Notes: generated by a model not told the origin, from the sequence alone. 64,000 nucleotides of DNA from Streptosporangiaceae bacterium (GCA_019239975.1 JAFAZE010000070.1:93478-157477), one strand, 5' to 3'. Positions 8,765 through 20,737 are shown, counted from the first letter of the stretch. Numbers and translations are program-made.

Positions 8765-9140
8765 CGGGCCTCCATTGCTGACTGCCCGCGCGGGAACTGA
8801 TGGCCTGAGGACCTTGGTGGGCAGCGTCGCGCACGCGCCGCCACCGAACACGACGACATCACTCAGCGGTGGTGCGTTCCCGAGGGTATTCGCGGGGTAT
8901 GTCACTGGTTCTACCACACATTCGGACGTAGGCAGCGGCGCTGGCCGCTGGTCCGGGCGTGTCCCCGTGCCGCCCGGACGCCTTTAAGACGCGGGCCCCG
9001 CGCCGGTGGTTGTGAGAATTTTTCCCGCAATTCCGCCCCGCGTCGCCCGTTAACCGGAGCCGGGCCGGCGGCTGGACCGGGCTAAGATAGTAGGACGTCC
9101 TACTATTTGGCTCGAAGGCGAGCCTCAGACGGGAGAGCGC
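8765..9140. other. divergent intergenic region sigma / mutase
   Basis: 376 bases without a supported gene. It holds a relatively AT-rich patch at 9009-9033 and the palindromic operator at 9087-9106. Promoters for both flanking genes must lie here. Confidence 0.6.
9087..9106. promoter_or_regulatory. 20-bp perfect palindromic operator
   Basis: ATAGTAGGACGTCCTACTAT is perfectly self-complementary and lies 34 bases before the mutase start. A -10-like TAAGAT (9083-9088) overlaps its left edge, so binding would block transcription. The cognate regulator is unknown; a TetR, MarR or GntR dimer is plausible. Confidence 0.75.
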
Positions 9141-10808
<1,668 letters not shown>

Positions 10809-10828
10809 CCGCGGCCGGCCGCCGGGCC

Positions 10829-11221
10829 TCAGGACGGGCTGGCGACCGGAAGGCCGGCGGCCTTGGCGGCGTCGAGCAGGACCGTGTCGTAGCTGACGAA
10901 GGCGGTGAGGTCCTGCCGGATCGTCAGCGCGGAGGCGAGGTGAATGGCGTCCAGCGAGAGCAGCCCCATGGGCCGCATTCCTGCCGCGCGGTTGAGTACG
11001 GCGTCGGTCATCCGGATGGCCCTCGTCCGCCGCACCAGCGAGTAGCTCTGCGGCAGCGAGCCGGGATCCGCGCGCCAGACCGCTCTCGGTACCTCCACCC
11101 GGATCAGGGAACTCGACACCCGGACCAGATTCGGGCTGGCAGCGAGCCACTCCGTCAGCGCCGCGGTCTCGGCCTCGGTGATGACGAGCTTCACGAGAGC
11201 GGAGGAGTCGACGTAAATCAA
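10829..11221 (-). CDS. PIN-domain toxin (VapC family)
   Basis: A 130-residue PIN ribonuclease. The first acidic residue is in IYVDSSALVKL, the second acidic cluster in LIRVEVPRA, and the third in LLSLDAIHLASAL, followed by FVSYDTVLLDAA. These Asp/Glu residues bind the metal ions used to cut RNA. Its start overlaps the antitoxin stop by four bases (ATGA), the usual order of antitoxin then toxin. Target RNA is not predictable. Confidence 0.88.
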   Translation of the reverse strand: MIYVDSSALVKLVITEAETAALTEWLAASPNLVRVSSSLIRVEVPRAVWRADPGSLPQSYSLVRRTRAIRMTDAVLNRAAGMRPMGLLSLDAIHLASALTIRQDLTAFVSYDTVLLDAAKAAGLPVASPS

Positions 11222-11637
11222 TATCGTTCCTTGTCCCGCGTCCGCCGGAGAGTCTCCGACGCGCCCGGCTGGCCCGGGGGAACCGGCGGCGCGGGCTCTA
11301 TGTCCAGGATGTCGCCCGGCTCATCGGCCTCCTGGATCACCCCGGCGGCTATCCACCGTTCCAGCGGGCTGTCCGGCTGCCTGGCGGGCACCAGCTGCGC
11401 CACCAGGCGCCCCCGGTTGGTGATGTCCACCGTGTATCCCCTCTCCGCGAGATCGACGTAGACGCTCGCGTGCTGGCGCAGCTCCCGGATGCCGATGCGG
11501 TGGTTCTCACCAGGTGCGGGCGGCTCGGCGATCGCCGCACGGCCCGCGGGCCTGCCCGCCCGCCCCCGGGAGCCGCCGCGCCCCGTGCTGGCCGGCAGCC
11601 GGGCCGTGTCATCCTCGGTACCGCGCCCCTCGTCCAT
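11218..11637 (-). CDS. Phd/YefM-type antitoxin
   Basis: A 139-residue antitoxin. The first ~40 residues are Gly/Arg-rich and unlike the family; the Phd DNA-binding core follows (IGIRELRQHASVYVDLAERGYTVDITNRGRLVAQLVP), then the toxin-binding tail. I chose ATG 11637, because an upstream in-frame GTG at 11658 lies inside the operator. A -10-like TACAGT eight bases before the ATG suggests a leaderless message. It neutralises the PIN toxin and represses its own promoter. Confidence 0.8.
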   Translation of the reverse strand: MDEGRGTEDDTARLPASTGRGGSRGRAGRPAGRAAIAEPPAPGENHRIGIRELRQHASVYVDLAERGYTVDITNRGRLVAQLVPARQPDSPLERWIAAGVIQEADEPGDILDIEPAPPVPPGQPGASETLRRTRDKERY

Positions 11638-11645
11638 ACCCGGAC

Positions 11646-11666
11646 TGTAGCACAACACATGCTACA
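11646..11666. promoter_or_regulatory. toxin-antitoxin operator
   Basis: Inverted repeat TGTAGCA-N7-TGCTACA immediately upstream of the antitoxin start and overlapping its presumed promoter. Autorepression by the antitoxin/toxin complex is the standard arrangement. Confidence 0.75.
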
Positions 11667-11704
11667 ACGCGGCCATTCAGCGTACGGCGAGCACCGCAGC
11701 GGGC

Positions 11705-11823
11705 TACGGCGGCTCACACAGCGATCGCGCGGCTCGCGAGGGCCTACGGCCCTCCGGCCGCGCGATTCTACGGCGGGAACCGCAGCGGGCAACCGGGGGG
11801 CTCCGGGGGGTCGTCCCCCCCGG
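11705..11823 (-). repeat. composite two-hairpin dispersed repeat, copy A
   Basis: Read on the minus strand: a CCGGGGGG/CCCCCCGG hairpin module, then CGCCGTAGAATC, then a GGCCGGAGGGCC-TAG-type hairpin and GTGTGAGCCGC. The same order occurs at 58449-58570. Stem lengths differ by a compensated base pair (GAGGGCC/GGCCCTC here, GAGGGGCC/GGCCCCTC there). Confidence 0.75.
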
Positions 11824-11850
11824 GCTAGCACTCTCCCCCCGGGCTAGCAT
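11815..11850 (+). promoter_or_regulatory. duplicated -10 segment before the thioredoxin-TPR gene
   Basis: CCCCCCGGGCTAGCA occurs twice in 35 bases. The second copy ends in TAGCAT, six bases before the ATG at 11857, giving a likely leaderless transcript. Confidence 0.5.
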
Positions 11851-11856
11851 TGAGCT

Positions 11857-12879
11857 ATGCAGCAGCCGCGGGATTTCTCCCTTTACGGTGCCGTCGACCT
11901 GGGCGCGCGGCAGGCCGCCGCGCAGCGAAGGCAGCAGGCGGCCCAAGCGGCCCAGGCGGGCGAGTCGCACGCTGGGTCCGCCGCGGGCGACGGGACGGTC
12001 GTCGACGTCACCGAGGAAACGTTCAACACCGACGTGGTGGAGCGCTCACGAACCACGCCGGTGATCGTCGATCTGTGGGCGGACTGGTGCGGACCGTGTA
12101 AGCAGCTCAGCCCCGTGCTGGAGAAGCTGGCCGCCGATGCGGCGGGCGCCTGGGTCCTCGCCAAGGTGGACGTGGACGCCAACCCGCAGCTCGCCGCGCT
12201 GTTCCAGGCGCAGAGCATCCCCATGGTGGTGGCGGTGATCGGCGGCCAGCTCGTGGACGGGTTCCTCGGGGCGCTGCCGGAGGCGCAGGTCCGGCAGTGG
12301 CTGACCCAGGTGCTCGCGGTGGCGGAGAAGCTCGGCGCCGGCTCGGGCCAGCCGGGTGGCGCCGCCGGCCAGGGCGCGGTGGACCAGGACGGCCAGGCCG
12401 AGGGCGCGGCGACCGCGCCAGGCGGCGCGCCGGGCGCCGGGGCCGCGGGCCCGGGCGGCGAGCAGCTGCCGCCGGCCTACGCCGAGGCGCGGCAGGCGAT
12501 GGAGCGCGGCGACTTCGAGCGGGCCGCGAGCGTCCTCGAGAAGGCGCTCGCCGAGACTCCGGCGGACCCGGTCGTGAAGAGCTGGCTGGCTCAGGTGAAC
12601 CTGCTGCGCCGGGTGGAATCCTGCGATCAGGCGGCCGCGCGCCGGGAGGCCGCCGAGCATCCCGAAGACGTCGGCGCGCAGCTCCGTGTCGCCGACATCG
12701 AGCTGGCGACGGGACGGCCCGAGGACGCGTTCGACCGCCTGCTCGGCGTGATCAGGCGGACCTCGGGCGAGGACAGGGAGCGGGCCCGGGCCCACCTTGT
12801 CGGCCTGTTCGACATCTTCCCGCCGCGCGATCCACAGGTCACCAGGGCGCGGTCGGCCCTCACCAGCCTCCTGTTCTGA
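11857..12879 (+). CDS. thioredoxin-domain TPR protein (CnoX/YbbN-like)
   Basis: A 340-residue protein. After a Gln/Ala-rich N-terminus, a thioredoxin fold carries WCGPC at residues 77-81. A Gly/Ala-rich linker then leads to tetratricopeptide-like helices from about residue 205 (EARQAMERGDFERAASVLEKAL and later repeats). CnoX-type proteins act as redox-linked holdases that pass clients to chaperonins. A related thioredoxin gene is near icmA in Streptomyces. The full CGPC motif suggests it may also be an active reductase. Confidence 0.82.
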   Translation: MQQPRDFSLYGAVDLGARQAAAQRRQQAAQAAQAGESHAGSAAGDGTVVDVTEETFNTDVVERSRTTPVIVDLWADWCGPCKQLSPVLEKLAADAAGAWVLAKVDVDANPQLAALFQAQSIPMVVAVIGGQLVDGFLGALPEAQVRQWLTQVLAVAEKLGAGSGQPGGAAGQGAVDQDGQAEGAATAPGGAPGAGAAGPGGEQLPPAYAEARQAMERGDFERAASVLEKALAETPADPVVKSWLAQVNLLRRVESCDQAAARREAAEHPEDVGAQLRVADIELATGRPEDAFDRLLGVIRRTSGEDRERARAHLVGLFDIFPPRDPQVTRARSALTSLLF

Positions 12880-12906
12880 CATCGCTGCCTGTTCTGACAT
12901 CGCTGC
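12871..12906. repeat. 18-bp tandem duplication over a stop codon
   Basis: CTGTTCTGACATCGCTGC occurs twice in tandem; the first copy contains the TGA stop of the thioredoxin-TPR gene. Confidence 0.7.
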
Positions 12907-12999
12907 CTGCGGCTGTAACGCTCCCCGCCGCCGCGCCCAAGTACGGGTGAACGGACGACGGCGAAGGGAGCCCACCCTGCCGCGTTCCTGAGCGGGCGC

Positions 13000-13476
13000 T
13001 CAGCGGCCGCGCGGGTCGCCCGGGTCCGCCTCGGCGAGTAGCTCCAGAGCGGGAAGCGCCGCCGCGAGCACCGAGCGCTGCTCCTCGGTGAGCCGCAGCA
13101 GGCTCTTCGTGAGGAGGGCGGTGCCCTCCTCACGAAGCCGCTCGAGCACCTCGTGTCCCTTGGCCGTGATCGCCAGCGTCGAGGCCCGCGCGTCCGTCGG
13201 GTCGGCACACCGCTGCACGTACCCGAACTCTTCGAGCGCGGTGACGAGCCGGGTGAGCGTCGACGGTGCGATCCCCTCCGCGGCGGCGAGGTCGCCGAGC
13301 CGCAGCGGGCCGGCCCGCTCGACGGTGGCCAGCGCGGCGAGCTGGGTCGGCGTCAGGCCGGCCAGCTCGTGCCTGCGCAGCCGGCGGGACAGCCGCGCGA
13401 TGGCGACGCGCAGCCGCGTGACATCGACGGTGCCGGATTTCCCGGCCGGTGCGCTCATGGTGGATTCCCGCGCCAT
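13000..13476 (-). CDS. MarR family transcriptional regulator
   Basis: A 158-residue winged-helix protein. ELAGLTPTQLAALATVER leads the DNA-binding domain, GIAPSTLTRLVTALEEFGYV is the recognition region, and RCADPTDARASTL the wing. The coding sequence contains a perfect 15-bp inverted repeat at 13105-13137. An ATG seven codons in (MSAPAGK) is an alternative start. It is divergent from the malic enzyme gene, which it might control; no effector is predictable. Confidence 0.83.
   Translation of the reverse strand: MARESTMSAPAGKSGTVDVTRLRVAIARLSRRLRRHELAGLTPTQLAALATVERAGPLRLGDLAAAEGIAPSTLTRLVTALEEFGYVQRCADPTDARASTLAITAKGHEVLERLREEGTALLTKSLLRLTEEQRSVLAAALPALELLAEADPGDPRGR
13105..13137. repeat. perfect 15-bp intragenic hairpin
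   Basis: CTTCGTGAGGAGGGC, a 3-nt spacer, and its exact reverse complement, inside the MarR gene (codons for RLREEGTALLTK). Confidence 0.85.
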
Positions 13477-13532
13477 GACTGAAGGTTACGCGGTGCCGCG
13501 CGGACCCAATACCCTTGGCAGATGGCGTGTCG

Positions 13533-13587
13533 GGCGAGGCGGCCCGTGCTGCCCGGCGAGGCGGACCCGTGATGCCCGGAGAGGCGG
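13533..13587 (+). repeat. 22-23-bp tandem repeat in malic-enzyme leader
   Basis: GGCGAGGCGGCCCGTGCTGCCC and a variant follow in tandem, then a partial GGAGAGGCGG, which may serve as the ribosome-binding region. Confidence 0.65.
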
Positions 13588-13596
13588 AAGACTGAC

Positions 13597-14988
<1,392 letters not shown>

Positions 14989-15030
14989 CGGGCGTCCACG
15001 GGACCCGGCAACCTGGCCGATGATGGAGAC

Positions 15031-15615
15031 ATGGAGGAAATCGGTTCGGAAGGGCTGGCCGGCCGCCTGCTTGTCGCCACGCCGCTGCTGGGTGACCCTA
15101 ACTTCCGGCGCGCCGTAGTCCTCATCGTCGAGCACGAGGTGGCGGAGGGGACTCTCGGGGTGGTGCTGAACCGGCCGACCAAGATCCCGGTCGGTCAGGT
15201 GCTCGAGCCGTGGACGGAGCTCGTCACCGGGCCTTCGGTGGTTTTCAAGGGCGGTCCCGTCGCGCCGAACAGCGCGCTCGCCCTCGCGCTGGTACCGGGC
15301 AAGGACGAGCCGCTCGGCTGGCGGGCGCTGGACGGGGCGCCCGCGCTGGCCCGGCTCGGGCTCGTCGACCTGGACGCGCCGCCGCGGCTTCTCGCGCCCG
15401 CCATCCAGTCGCTGCGGGTGTACGCCGGGTACGCCGGCTGGGGGCCCGGTCAGCTGCGCTCGGAGATCGATGAGGGCGCCTGGTACGTGCTGAACGCGGA
15501 GCCCGCGGACGTGTTCTTCACGGAGCCCGAACGGCAGTGGCGCGACGTGCTCCGCCGCCAGGGCGGCGACATGGCGCTGGTCGCCACCTATCCCGACGAC
15601 CCGGGACTCAACTGA
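15031..15615 (+). CDS. YqgE/AlgH family protein
   Basis: A 194-residue DUF179 protein. The family N-terminus GRLLVATPLLGDPNFRRAVVLI and the GVVLNRPT motif are clear, with YAGYAGWGPGQL further on. Its molecular role is unsettled; E. coli AlgH/YqgE is sometimes called a transcriptional regulator without firm evidence. A GGAG lies just before the ATG. It sits before DUF3039 and a helicase. Confidence 0.9.
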   Translation: MEEIGSEGLAGRLLVATPLLGDPNFRRAVVLIVEHEVAEGTLGVVLNRPTKIPVGQVLEPWTELVTGPSVVFKGGPVAPNSALALALVPGKDEPLGWRALDGAPALARLGLVDLDAPPRLLAPAIQSLRVYAGYAGWGPGQLRSEIDEGAWYVLNAEPADVFFTEPERQWRDVLRRQGGDMALVATYPDDPGLN

Positions 15616-15691
15616 CGGGAAGCCTCGCGGGCGGGACTCCCTGACCGGCGGGAGCCCTCGCGGGCCCGCGGAGCCGGTAAGCTAGGCAACC

Positions 15692-15943
15692 GTGAGCACC
15701 GAGGTTCTGCCCGACAGCGGCACGCGCGTCCACGAGGACATCAGGCCGGATACGTCGAATGGCGATCACGAGCGGTTCGCGCACTACGTCGACAAGAACG
15801 AGATCATGGAAAGCGCCGTGAACGGGACCCCCGTGGTCGCGCTGTGCGGCAAGGTATGGGTGCCGAGCCGCGACCCGAAGCGGTTCCCCGTCTGCCCTGA
15901 GTGCAAAGAGATCTACGAGTCGCTACCCTCCGGCGACGAGTGA
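15692..15943 (+). CDS. DUF3039 zinc-ribbon protein
   Basis: An 83-residue actinobacterial protein. Cys52, Cys68 and Cys71 (FPVCPECKEIY), with a His near residue 26 or 31, form a likely zinc site. The GTG follows a -10-like TAAGCT by eight bases, so the message may be leaderless. It is coupled by a four-base overlap (GTGA) to the helicase gene, suggesting a shared task in nucleic-acid handling. Function is unknown. Confidence 0.85.
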   Translation: MSTEVLPDSGTRVHEDIRPDTSNGDHERFAHYVDKNEIMESAVNGTPVVALCGKVWVPSRDPKRFPVCPECKEIYESLPSGDE

Positions 15944-17706
15944 GCGCCGGAGACGGCTACGACGATCCCGTTCGGCTGAGTGTTCCTCCTGGACTTCGCG
16001 GCTGGCAAAAGGCCGCCTACGAAGAGTATTTCCGGGTTCCTCACCGTGACTTCCTGCTCGTAGCCACCCCTGGCGCGGGAAAGACGACGTACGCGCTCAC
16101 CGTGGCGAGGGAGCTGCTCACCCGGCGCGAGGCCGCCACCGTGACGATCGTCACGCCCACCGAGCACCTCAAGCATCAGTGGGCGCAGGCCGCGGCGCGT
16201 TTCGGGATCGCGATCGATTCCGCGTACCGCAACGCGCAGGGCCGCGCAGCCGCGGATTTCGCCGGCGTGGCCGTGACGTACGCGCAGGTCGCAGCGCACC
16301 CGGCGCTGCACCGCCAGCGCACGGAAAACCGCCGCACGCTGGTCGTCTTCGACGAGATCCATCATGCCGGCGACGCCCTGTCCTGGGGCGACGCGGTGCG
16401 GGAGGCGTTCGAGCCCGCGCGCCGGCGGCTCGCGCTGACCGGGACGCCGTTCCGCAGCGACACCAACCCGATCCCGTTCATCAGGTACGAACCCGAGGCG
16501 GACGGCTCCAAGCGCAGCGCCTCGGATTACGTGTACGGCTACGGCCCGGCCCTCGCCGACGGGGTGGTCCGCCCGGTGATCTTCCTCGCCTACTCGGGCG
16601 AGATGCACTGGCGCACCCGCGCGGGAGACGAGATCACCGCCACCCTCGGCACGCCGATGACCAAGGACCAGACCGCGCAGGCGTGGCGCACCGCGCTGGA
16701 CCCGGCGGGGGAGTGGATCACCAGGGTGCTCGATGCCGCCGACCGCCGGCTCACCGAGGTGCGCCGCGGTATGCCGGACGCGGGCGGGCTGGTGATCGCG
16801 GGGGATCACGCCGACGCCCGGGCCTACGCGGCGCTGCTGCGCGGGGTCAGCGGCGAGCGGCCGGTCGTCGTGCTGTCCGACGACCCGACGGCGAGCCGCA
16901 AGATCGCCGCCTTCGCCGCGTCGCGCGACCGGTGGATGGTGGCGGTTCGCATGGTGTCCGAGGGGGTGGACATTCCCCGGCTGGCCGTCGGGGTCTACGC
17001 GACCAGCGTGTCCACGCCGCTGTTCTTCGCCCAGGCGGTCGGCCGTTTCGTCCGCGCGAGGCAGCGCGGGGAGACCGCCTCCGTGTTCGTGCCCTCGGTA
17101 CCGGTCCTGCTCGGGTTTGCCGCCGAATTGGAGGCCGAACGGGACCACGTGGTACGCCACGCCGCCCTTACTCCTGAAGAGGAGCTGGCCGAGGCGCGGC
17201 GCACCCGCGACACCCCGGATTCCGGTCTCGACGGCCCGGCGTTCGAGGCGCTCAACGCCTCCGCGACGTTCGACCGCGTCCTGTACGACGGCGGCGAGTT
17301 CGGCACCGCGACCGCGCCGGGATCTCCCGAGGAAGAAGACTTCCTCGGCCTGCCCGGCCTGCTCGATCCCGACCAGGTCGCCCTGCTGCTCCGCAAGCGC
17401 CAGGCCGCCCAGCTCGCGACCCGCTCCGCCTCGGCGACAACTGTCTCTACAGCACCATCGGCAACAACAGTAGCGTCGGCCACATCGGCCACAGCCCCGC
17501 CGGTCACGCGCGAATCGCTCGCCGCGCTGCGCAAGGAACTCAACGGCCTCGTCGGCGCGTGGAGCCACCGCACCGGGCAGCCGCACGGCGTCATCCACGC
17601 CGAGCTGCGCCGCACCTGCGGCGGCCCGCCGCTGCCCCAGGCATCGGCGGACCAGATCCGCGCCCGCGTCGCGATGATCCGCCGCTGGGCCGCGTCCGGC
17701 CGCTAA
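15940..17706 (+). CDS. superfamily 2 DEAD/DEAH helicase
   Basis: A 588-residue helicase. Counting from the GTG at 15940, Walker A ATPGAGKTT lies at about 42-50 and the DEIH box at 138-141 (FDEIHHAGD). Motif III LTGTPFRSDT and a C-terminal helicase domain with SEGVDIPRL and QAVGRFVRAR follow. The last ~110 residues form a Ser/Thr/Ala-rich linker and a small basic domain. An upstream in-frame start would bury the gene in DUF3039. The family resembles XPB/RecG-like DNA translocases of actinobacteria; substrate unknown. Confidence 0.88.
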   Translation: MSAGDGYDDPVRLSVPPGLRGWQKAAYEEYFRVPHRDFLLVATPGAGKTTYALTVARELLTRREAATVTIVTPTEHLKHQWAQAAARFGIAIDSAYRNAQGRAAADFAGVAVTYAQVAAHPALHRQRTENRRTLVVFDEIHHAGDALSWGDAVREAFEPARRRLALTGTPFRSDTNPIPFIRYEPEADGSKRSASDYVYGYGPALADGVVRPVIFLAYSGEMHWRTRAGDEITATLGTPMTKDQTAQAWRTALDPAGEWITRVLDAADRRLTEVRRGMPDAGGLVIAGDHADARAYAALLRGVSGERPVVVLSDDPTASRKIAAFAASRDRWMVAVRMVSEGVDIPRLAVGVYATSVSTPLFFAQAVGRFVRARQRGETASVFVPSVPVLLGFAAELEAERDHVVRHAALTPEEELAEARRTRDTPDSGLDGPAFEALNASATFDRVLYDGGEFGTATAPGSPEEEDFLGLPGLLDPDQVALLLRKRQAAQLATRSASATTVSTAPSATTVASATSATAPPVTRESLAALRKELNGLVGAWSHRTGQPHGVIHAELRRTCGGPPLPQASADQIRARVAMIRRWAASGR

Positions 17707-17748
17707 ACCGCAACGGCCACCCGGCCCCCGCCCGGCGCCGCCCCCAAT

Positions 17749-17803
17749 GGGGCCAAATGCGCCAGCGGCCCCGTCCAGTGGGGCCATTGGCGCCAGCGGC
17801 CCC
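17749..17803. repeat. GGGGCC/GGCCCC dispersed hairpins, copies 2 and 3
   Basis: Two tandem copies (17749-17772 and 17780-17803) between the convergent helicase and nicotinamidase genes. The second has the palindromic core TGGCGCCA. The position fits a bidirectional terminator. Confidence 0.75.
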
Positions 17804-17819
17804 GTGCAAGGGCGCGGGT

Positions 17820-18410
17820 TCAGGCCTGAGTTTCGGGGGTCACGCCGGCGGCGCCGCCGGAAACGTCGATGCCCAGGGCGCGCATGGCGGCTATGGCCTG
17901 GACGGTGGTGCCGGCGTTCACGCCGGCGGTCAGGTCGAGCAGCACCCGGGTACCGAACCCGGCCCGAGCCGCGTCGATCGCCGTCGCGCGCACGCAGTAG
18001 TCGGTGGCGATGCCCACCACGTCGACCGAATCCACGCCGTGCCGCCTGAGCCAGTCGGCCAGCGATGTCCCCGAGGCGTCGCTTCCCTCGAACCCGCTGT
18101 ACGCGGCCGCATAGGCGCCCTTGCGGAACACGGCCTCGACCGGGCCGGTGTCCAGGTCCGGGTGAAAGTCCGCCCCCGTGGTCCCGGCGGCGCAGTGCGG
18201 CGGCCAGCTGTCGATGTAGTCCGGGTGGCTCGAGAAATGGCCGTCCGGGTCGACGTGATAGTCCTGGGTCGCCACCACGTGCGCGTAGTCGTGGTCCCCG
18301 GCGGCCAGCAGCGAGCTGATCCGGCCGGCGACGGCGGTACCGCCGAGTACGGCGAGTGAACCGCCTTCGCAGAAGTCGTTCTGCACGTCGGTGATGATCA
18401 GCGCGCGCAC
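17820..18410 (-). CDS. pncA: nicotinamidase
   Basis: A 196-residue isochorismatase-fold amidase converting nicotinamide to nicotinate in NAD salvage. The catalytic triad is visible: Asp in ITDVQNDFCEGG, Lys in VFRKGAYAAAYSGF and Cys in ATDYCVRATAID. TQDYHVDPDGHFSSH supplies the metal ligands. I start at GTG 18410 (VRALIITDVQ) by family length, with a -10-like TACGGT upstream; a GTG at 18419 is possible. The next gene on the same strand, pncB, uses its product. Confidence 0.88.
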   Translation of the reverse strand: MRALIITDVQNDFCEGGSLAVLGGTAVAGRISSLLAAGDHDYAHVVATQDYHVDPDGHFSSHPDYIDSWPPHCAAGTTGADFHPDLDTGPVEAVFRKGAYAAAYSGFEGSDASGTSLADWLRRHGVDSVDVVGIATDYCVRATAIDAARAGFGTRVLLDLTAGVNAGTTVQAIAAMRALGIDVSGGAAGVTPETQA

Positions 18411-18464
18411 GGTACCCACCGTATCGCGCGGACGGGAGCACTCACCCCACGCCCGCGGCGGCGC

Positions 18465-19808
18465 TCAGTCCTCCTCCCCGTCGGGCTCGAACACGGTCGG
18501 TATGGCCGGGTAGCCGCGGGAGAGCTGCAGCGCGTACGACGGAAGCTCGGCGAGCGCCTCCTCATGGCGCGACCGCGCGGCGCCGGCCGGCTCACGCCCG
18601 ACGATCTCCCCGTCGCGCACGAGCTCCCGCAGCAGCACCCGGTCCCGTGGCCCGGGCGACGGGGGGATCAGGCTGATCCGCTCGGCCACCGCGGTCCCGC
18701 GGTCGTCGCGGTGCCGGATCGCCCACTTCCGGCCGCCGCGCCCGGGCTTGCCCACCGAGCGCTTGGCCACCGGGCGCAGCTCACCGGAATCGTCCGACCT
18801 GGCCACCAGCTTGTAGACCATCGCCGCGGTCGGCGCGCCGGACCCGGTGACCAGCGACGTGCCCACGCCGTACCCGTCGACCGGCGCCGCGGCGAGCGCG
18901 GCGATCGAGTACTCGTCCAGGTCCCCGGTGAGCACGATGCGGGTGTTCGGCGCGCCGAGCGAGTCGAGCAGCGCGCGCACCTGGCCGGCCACCTCGGGCA
19001 GGTCGCCGCTGTCGACCCGCACCGCGCCGAGTTCCGGCCCGGCCACGTCGACGGCCGTGCGCACCGCCCGCGCGACGTCGTACGTGTCCACCAGCAGGGT
19101 GGTGTCCTTGCCGAGCGCCTCGAGCTGGGACACGAAGGCGTGCCGCTCGCTGTCGTGCACCAGCGTGAACGCGTGCGCGCTGGTGCCGCCGGACGGCACG
19201 CCGTACTCGAACCGCGCGCGCAGGTTCGACGTGGAGGCGAACCCGGCGATGTAGGCCGCCCGCGCGCTGGCGACCGCCGCCCGCTCGTGGGTACGGCGGG
19301 AGCCCATCTCGATCAGCGGCCGCCCGCAGGCCGCCGACACCATGCGGGAGGCCGCCGAGGCGATCGCGCTGTCGTGGTTGAGTATCGACAGCGTCACGGT
19401 CTCCAGGATCACCGCCTCGGCGAAGGTTCCCTCCACCACCAGGATCGGCGAGCCCGGGAAATAGCAGTCGCCCTCGGCGTAGCCCCAGACGTTTCCGCCG
19501 AAACGGTATGCTTCGAGGTAACGGAGCGTGGCCTCGTCCACGATGCCGGCGTCTTGCAGGAACTCCAGGTCCGCCGGGCCGAACCGGAACCGCTCGATGG
19601 CATCGAGCAGCCGCCCGGTACCGGCGACCACGCCGTAGCGGCGGCCGTGCGGCAGGTGCCGGGCGAATACCTCGAATACCGCCTTCCGGTGCGCCGCGCC
19701 GCTGTGCAGCGCGGCCTGGAGCATGGTCAGTTCATAATGGTCGGTCAGCAACGCGGTTCCCTGGGCGGCGCCGCCGTCCGGAGGTTCACTGTTCACCGGA
19801 TTCGTCAC
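18465..19808 (-). CDS. pncB: nicotinate phosphoribosyltransferase
   Basis: A 447-residue enzyme making nicotinate mononucleotide from nicotinate and [14 protein letters not shown] at the N-terminus, [12 protein letters not shown], the phosphoribosyl region RVDSGDL and GVGTSLVTG are all typical. The GTG at 19808 is chosen because longer starts run over the divergent clpS start; no clear Shine-Dalgarno is visible. Together with pncA it forms a nicotinamide salvage pair. M. tuberculosis has pncB1 (Rv1330c) in the same position next to clpS. Confidence 0.88.
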   Translation of the reverse strand: MTNPVNSEPPDGGAAQGTALLTDHYELTMLQAALHSGAAHRKAVFEVFARHLPHGRRYGVVAGTGRLLDAIERFRFGPADLEFLQDAGIVDEATLRYLEAYRFGGNVWGYAEGDCYFPGSPILVVEGTFAEAVILETVTLSILNHDSAIASAASRMVSAACGRPLIEMGSRRTHERAAVASARAAYIAGFASTSNLRARFEYGVPSGGTSAHAFTLVHDSERHAFVSQLEALGKDTTLLVDTYDVARAVRTAVDVAGPELGAVRVDSGDLPEVAGQVRALLDSLGAPNTRIVLTGDLDEYSIAALAAAPVDGYGVGTSLVTGSGAPTAAMVYKLVARSDDSGELRPVAKRSVGKPGRGGRKWAIRHRDDRGTAVAERISLIPPSPGPRDRVLLRELVRDGEIVGREPAGAARSRHEEALAELPSYALQLSRGYPAIPTVFEPDGEED

Positions 19809-19842
19809 AGGTGGAAGACTACGTACAGGGAGGTGCGTACGA

Positions 19843-20133
19843 GTGAGCGTGGCGCCCGCTGAGGTAGACATGCCGCGTTCCGCGGATCACACGGTGCCTG
19901 ACAAGCCATGGGTGACGATCGTGTGGAACGATCCCATAAACCTGATGCCGTACGTTACCTATGTGTTTGAGCACGTATTCGGGTACCCGAAAGCAAAGGC
20001 GGAGCGGCTGATGCTGGAGGTACACCACAAGGGCAAGGCCGTCGTCGCGGCCGGCGCCCGCGAGGCGATGGAACATAACGTCGAGGTGCTGCACGGGTAC
20101 GGACTGTGGGCAACCGTCCGGCAGGACAGGTAG
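19843..20133 (+). CDS. clpS: ATP-dependent Clp protease adaptor ClpS
   Basis: A 96-residue adaptor that binds N-degron substrates and delivers them to ClpAP or ClpCP. The core [24 protein letters not shown] carries the NDP motif and the Met that gates the N-end pocket; [12 protein letters not shown] follows. GGGAGG precedes the GTG. It is divergent from pncB and followed by the DUF2017 gene, the conserved Rv1330c-Rv1332 order. Confidence 0.93.
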   Translation: MSVAPAEVDMPRSADHTVPDKPWVTIVWNDPINLMPYVTYVFEHVFGYPKAKAERLMLEVHHKGKAVVAAGAREAMEHNVEVLHGYGLWATVRQDR

Positions 20134-20139
20134 GTGGAC

Positions 20140-20707
20140 ATGTTCCGGCCGACAAGGGACGGGGGCGCCAGCGTCCGGTTCGGCGCGGGCGAGGCGTCGC
20201 TGCTGCGCAGCCTCATCGGCCAGGTCATGGACCTGATTGGCGCCGCGCGGCCGGAGGCTGACCTGGCAGGCGGCCGTCGTGCCGGCGGCGAAACCGCCGA
20301 TGACCTGGAACTCCTCCTCACACAGGACCGGCCGGCGGAATCACCGGAAGACCCCGTCCTCGCCCGGCTGCTGCCCGACGGCTACCGCGACGATCCCGGC
20401 GCGGCCAGCGAATTCCGCAGGTACACCGAGCAGTCCCTGCGCGAGGCGAAGCAGGCCTCGGCTCAGACGCTGCTGGACACGCTGCCCCCCGGCGGCGGCC
20501 GGATCCGGCTGTCCGGCGACGAGGCGCGGGCGTGGCTGCGCGCGATCAACGATGTGCGGCTGGCATTCGGCGTCCGCCTCGATGTGTCCGAGGACTTCGA
20601 GGAGCAGCTCTCGGCGCTCGACCCGGAGGACCCGAAGGTCGCGGCCTTCGAGGTGTACGGCTGGCTCGGCGCGGTCCAGGCGTCGCTCGTCGACGCGCTG
20701 GCCTTAG
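20140..20707 (+). pseudogene. DUF2017 protein, stop codon one base out of frame
   Basis: The ATG at 20140 follows AGGTAGG. The family sequence runs normally to EVYGWLGAVQASLVDALA (about 188 residues). There the expected stop TAG (20705-20707) is displaced by one extra T in GCCTTAG, and the frame stays open through the whole of mec into cysO, ending at 21501. The extra ~165 residues before cysO read as an Arg/Gly/Pro-rich off-frame translation of mec. I see either a real frameshift, a sequencing error or a programmed shift. The Rv1332 homologue is a conserved partner of clpS. Confidence 0.65.
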
Positions 20708-20737
20708 ACCGCGGACCGCACGGTACGCTCAGCCATC

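Noticed and set aside
8765..8917. Longer N-terminus for the ECF sigma factor
   Set aside because: The GTG at 8917 lacks a ribosome-binding site and adds residues unlike region 2, while GTG 8764 has GGAGG at good spacing.
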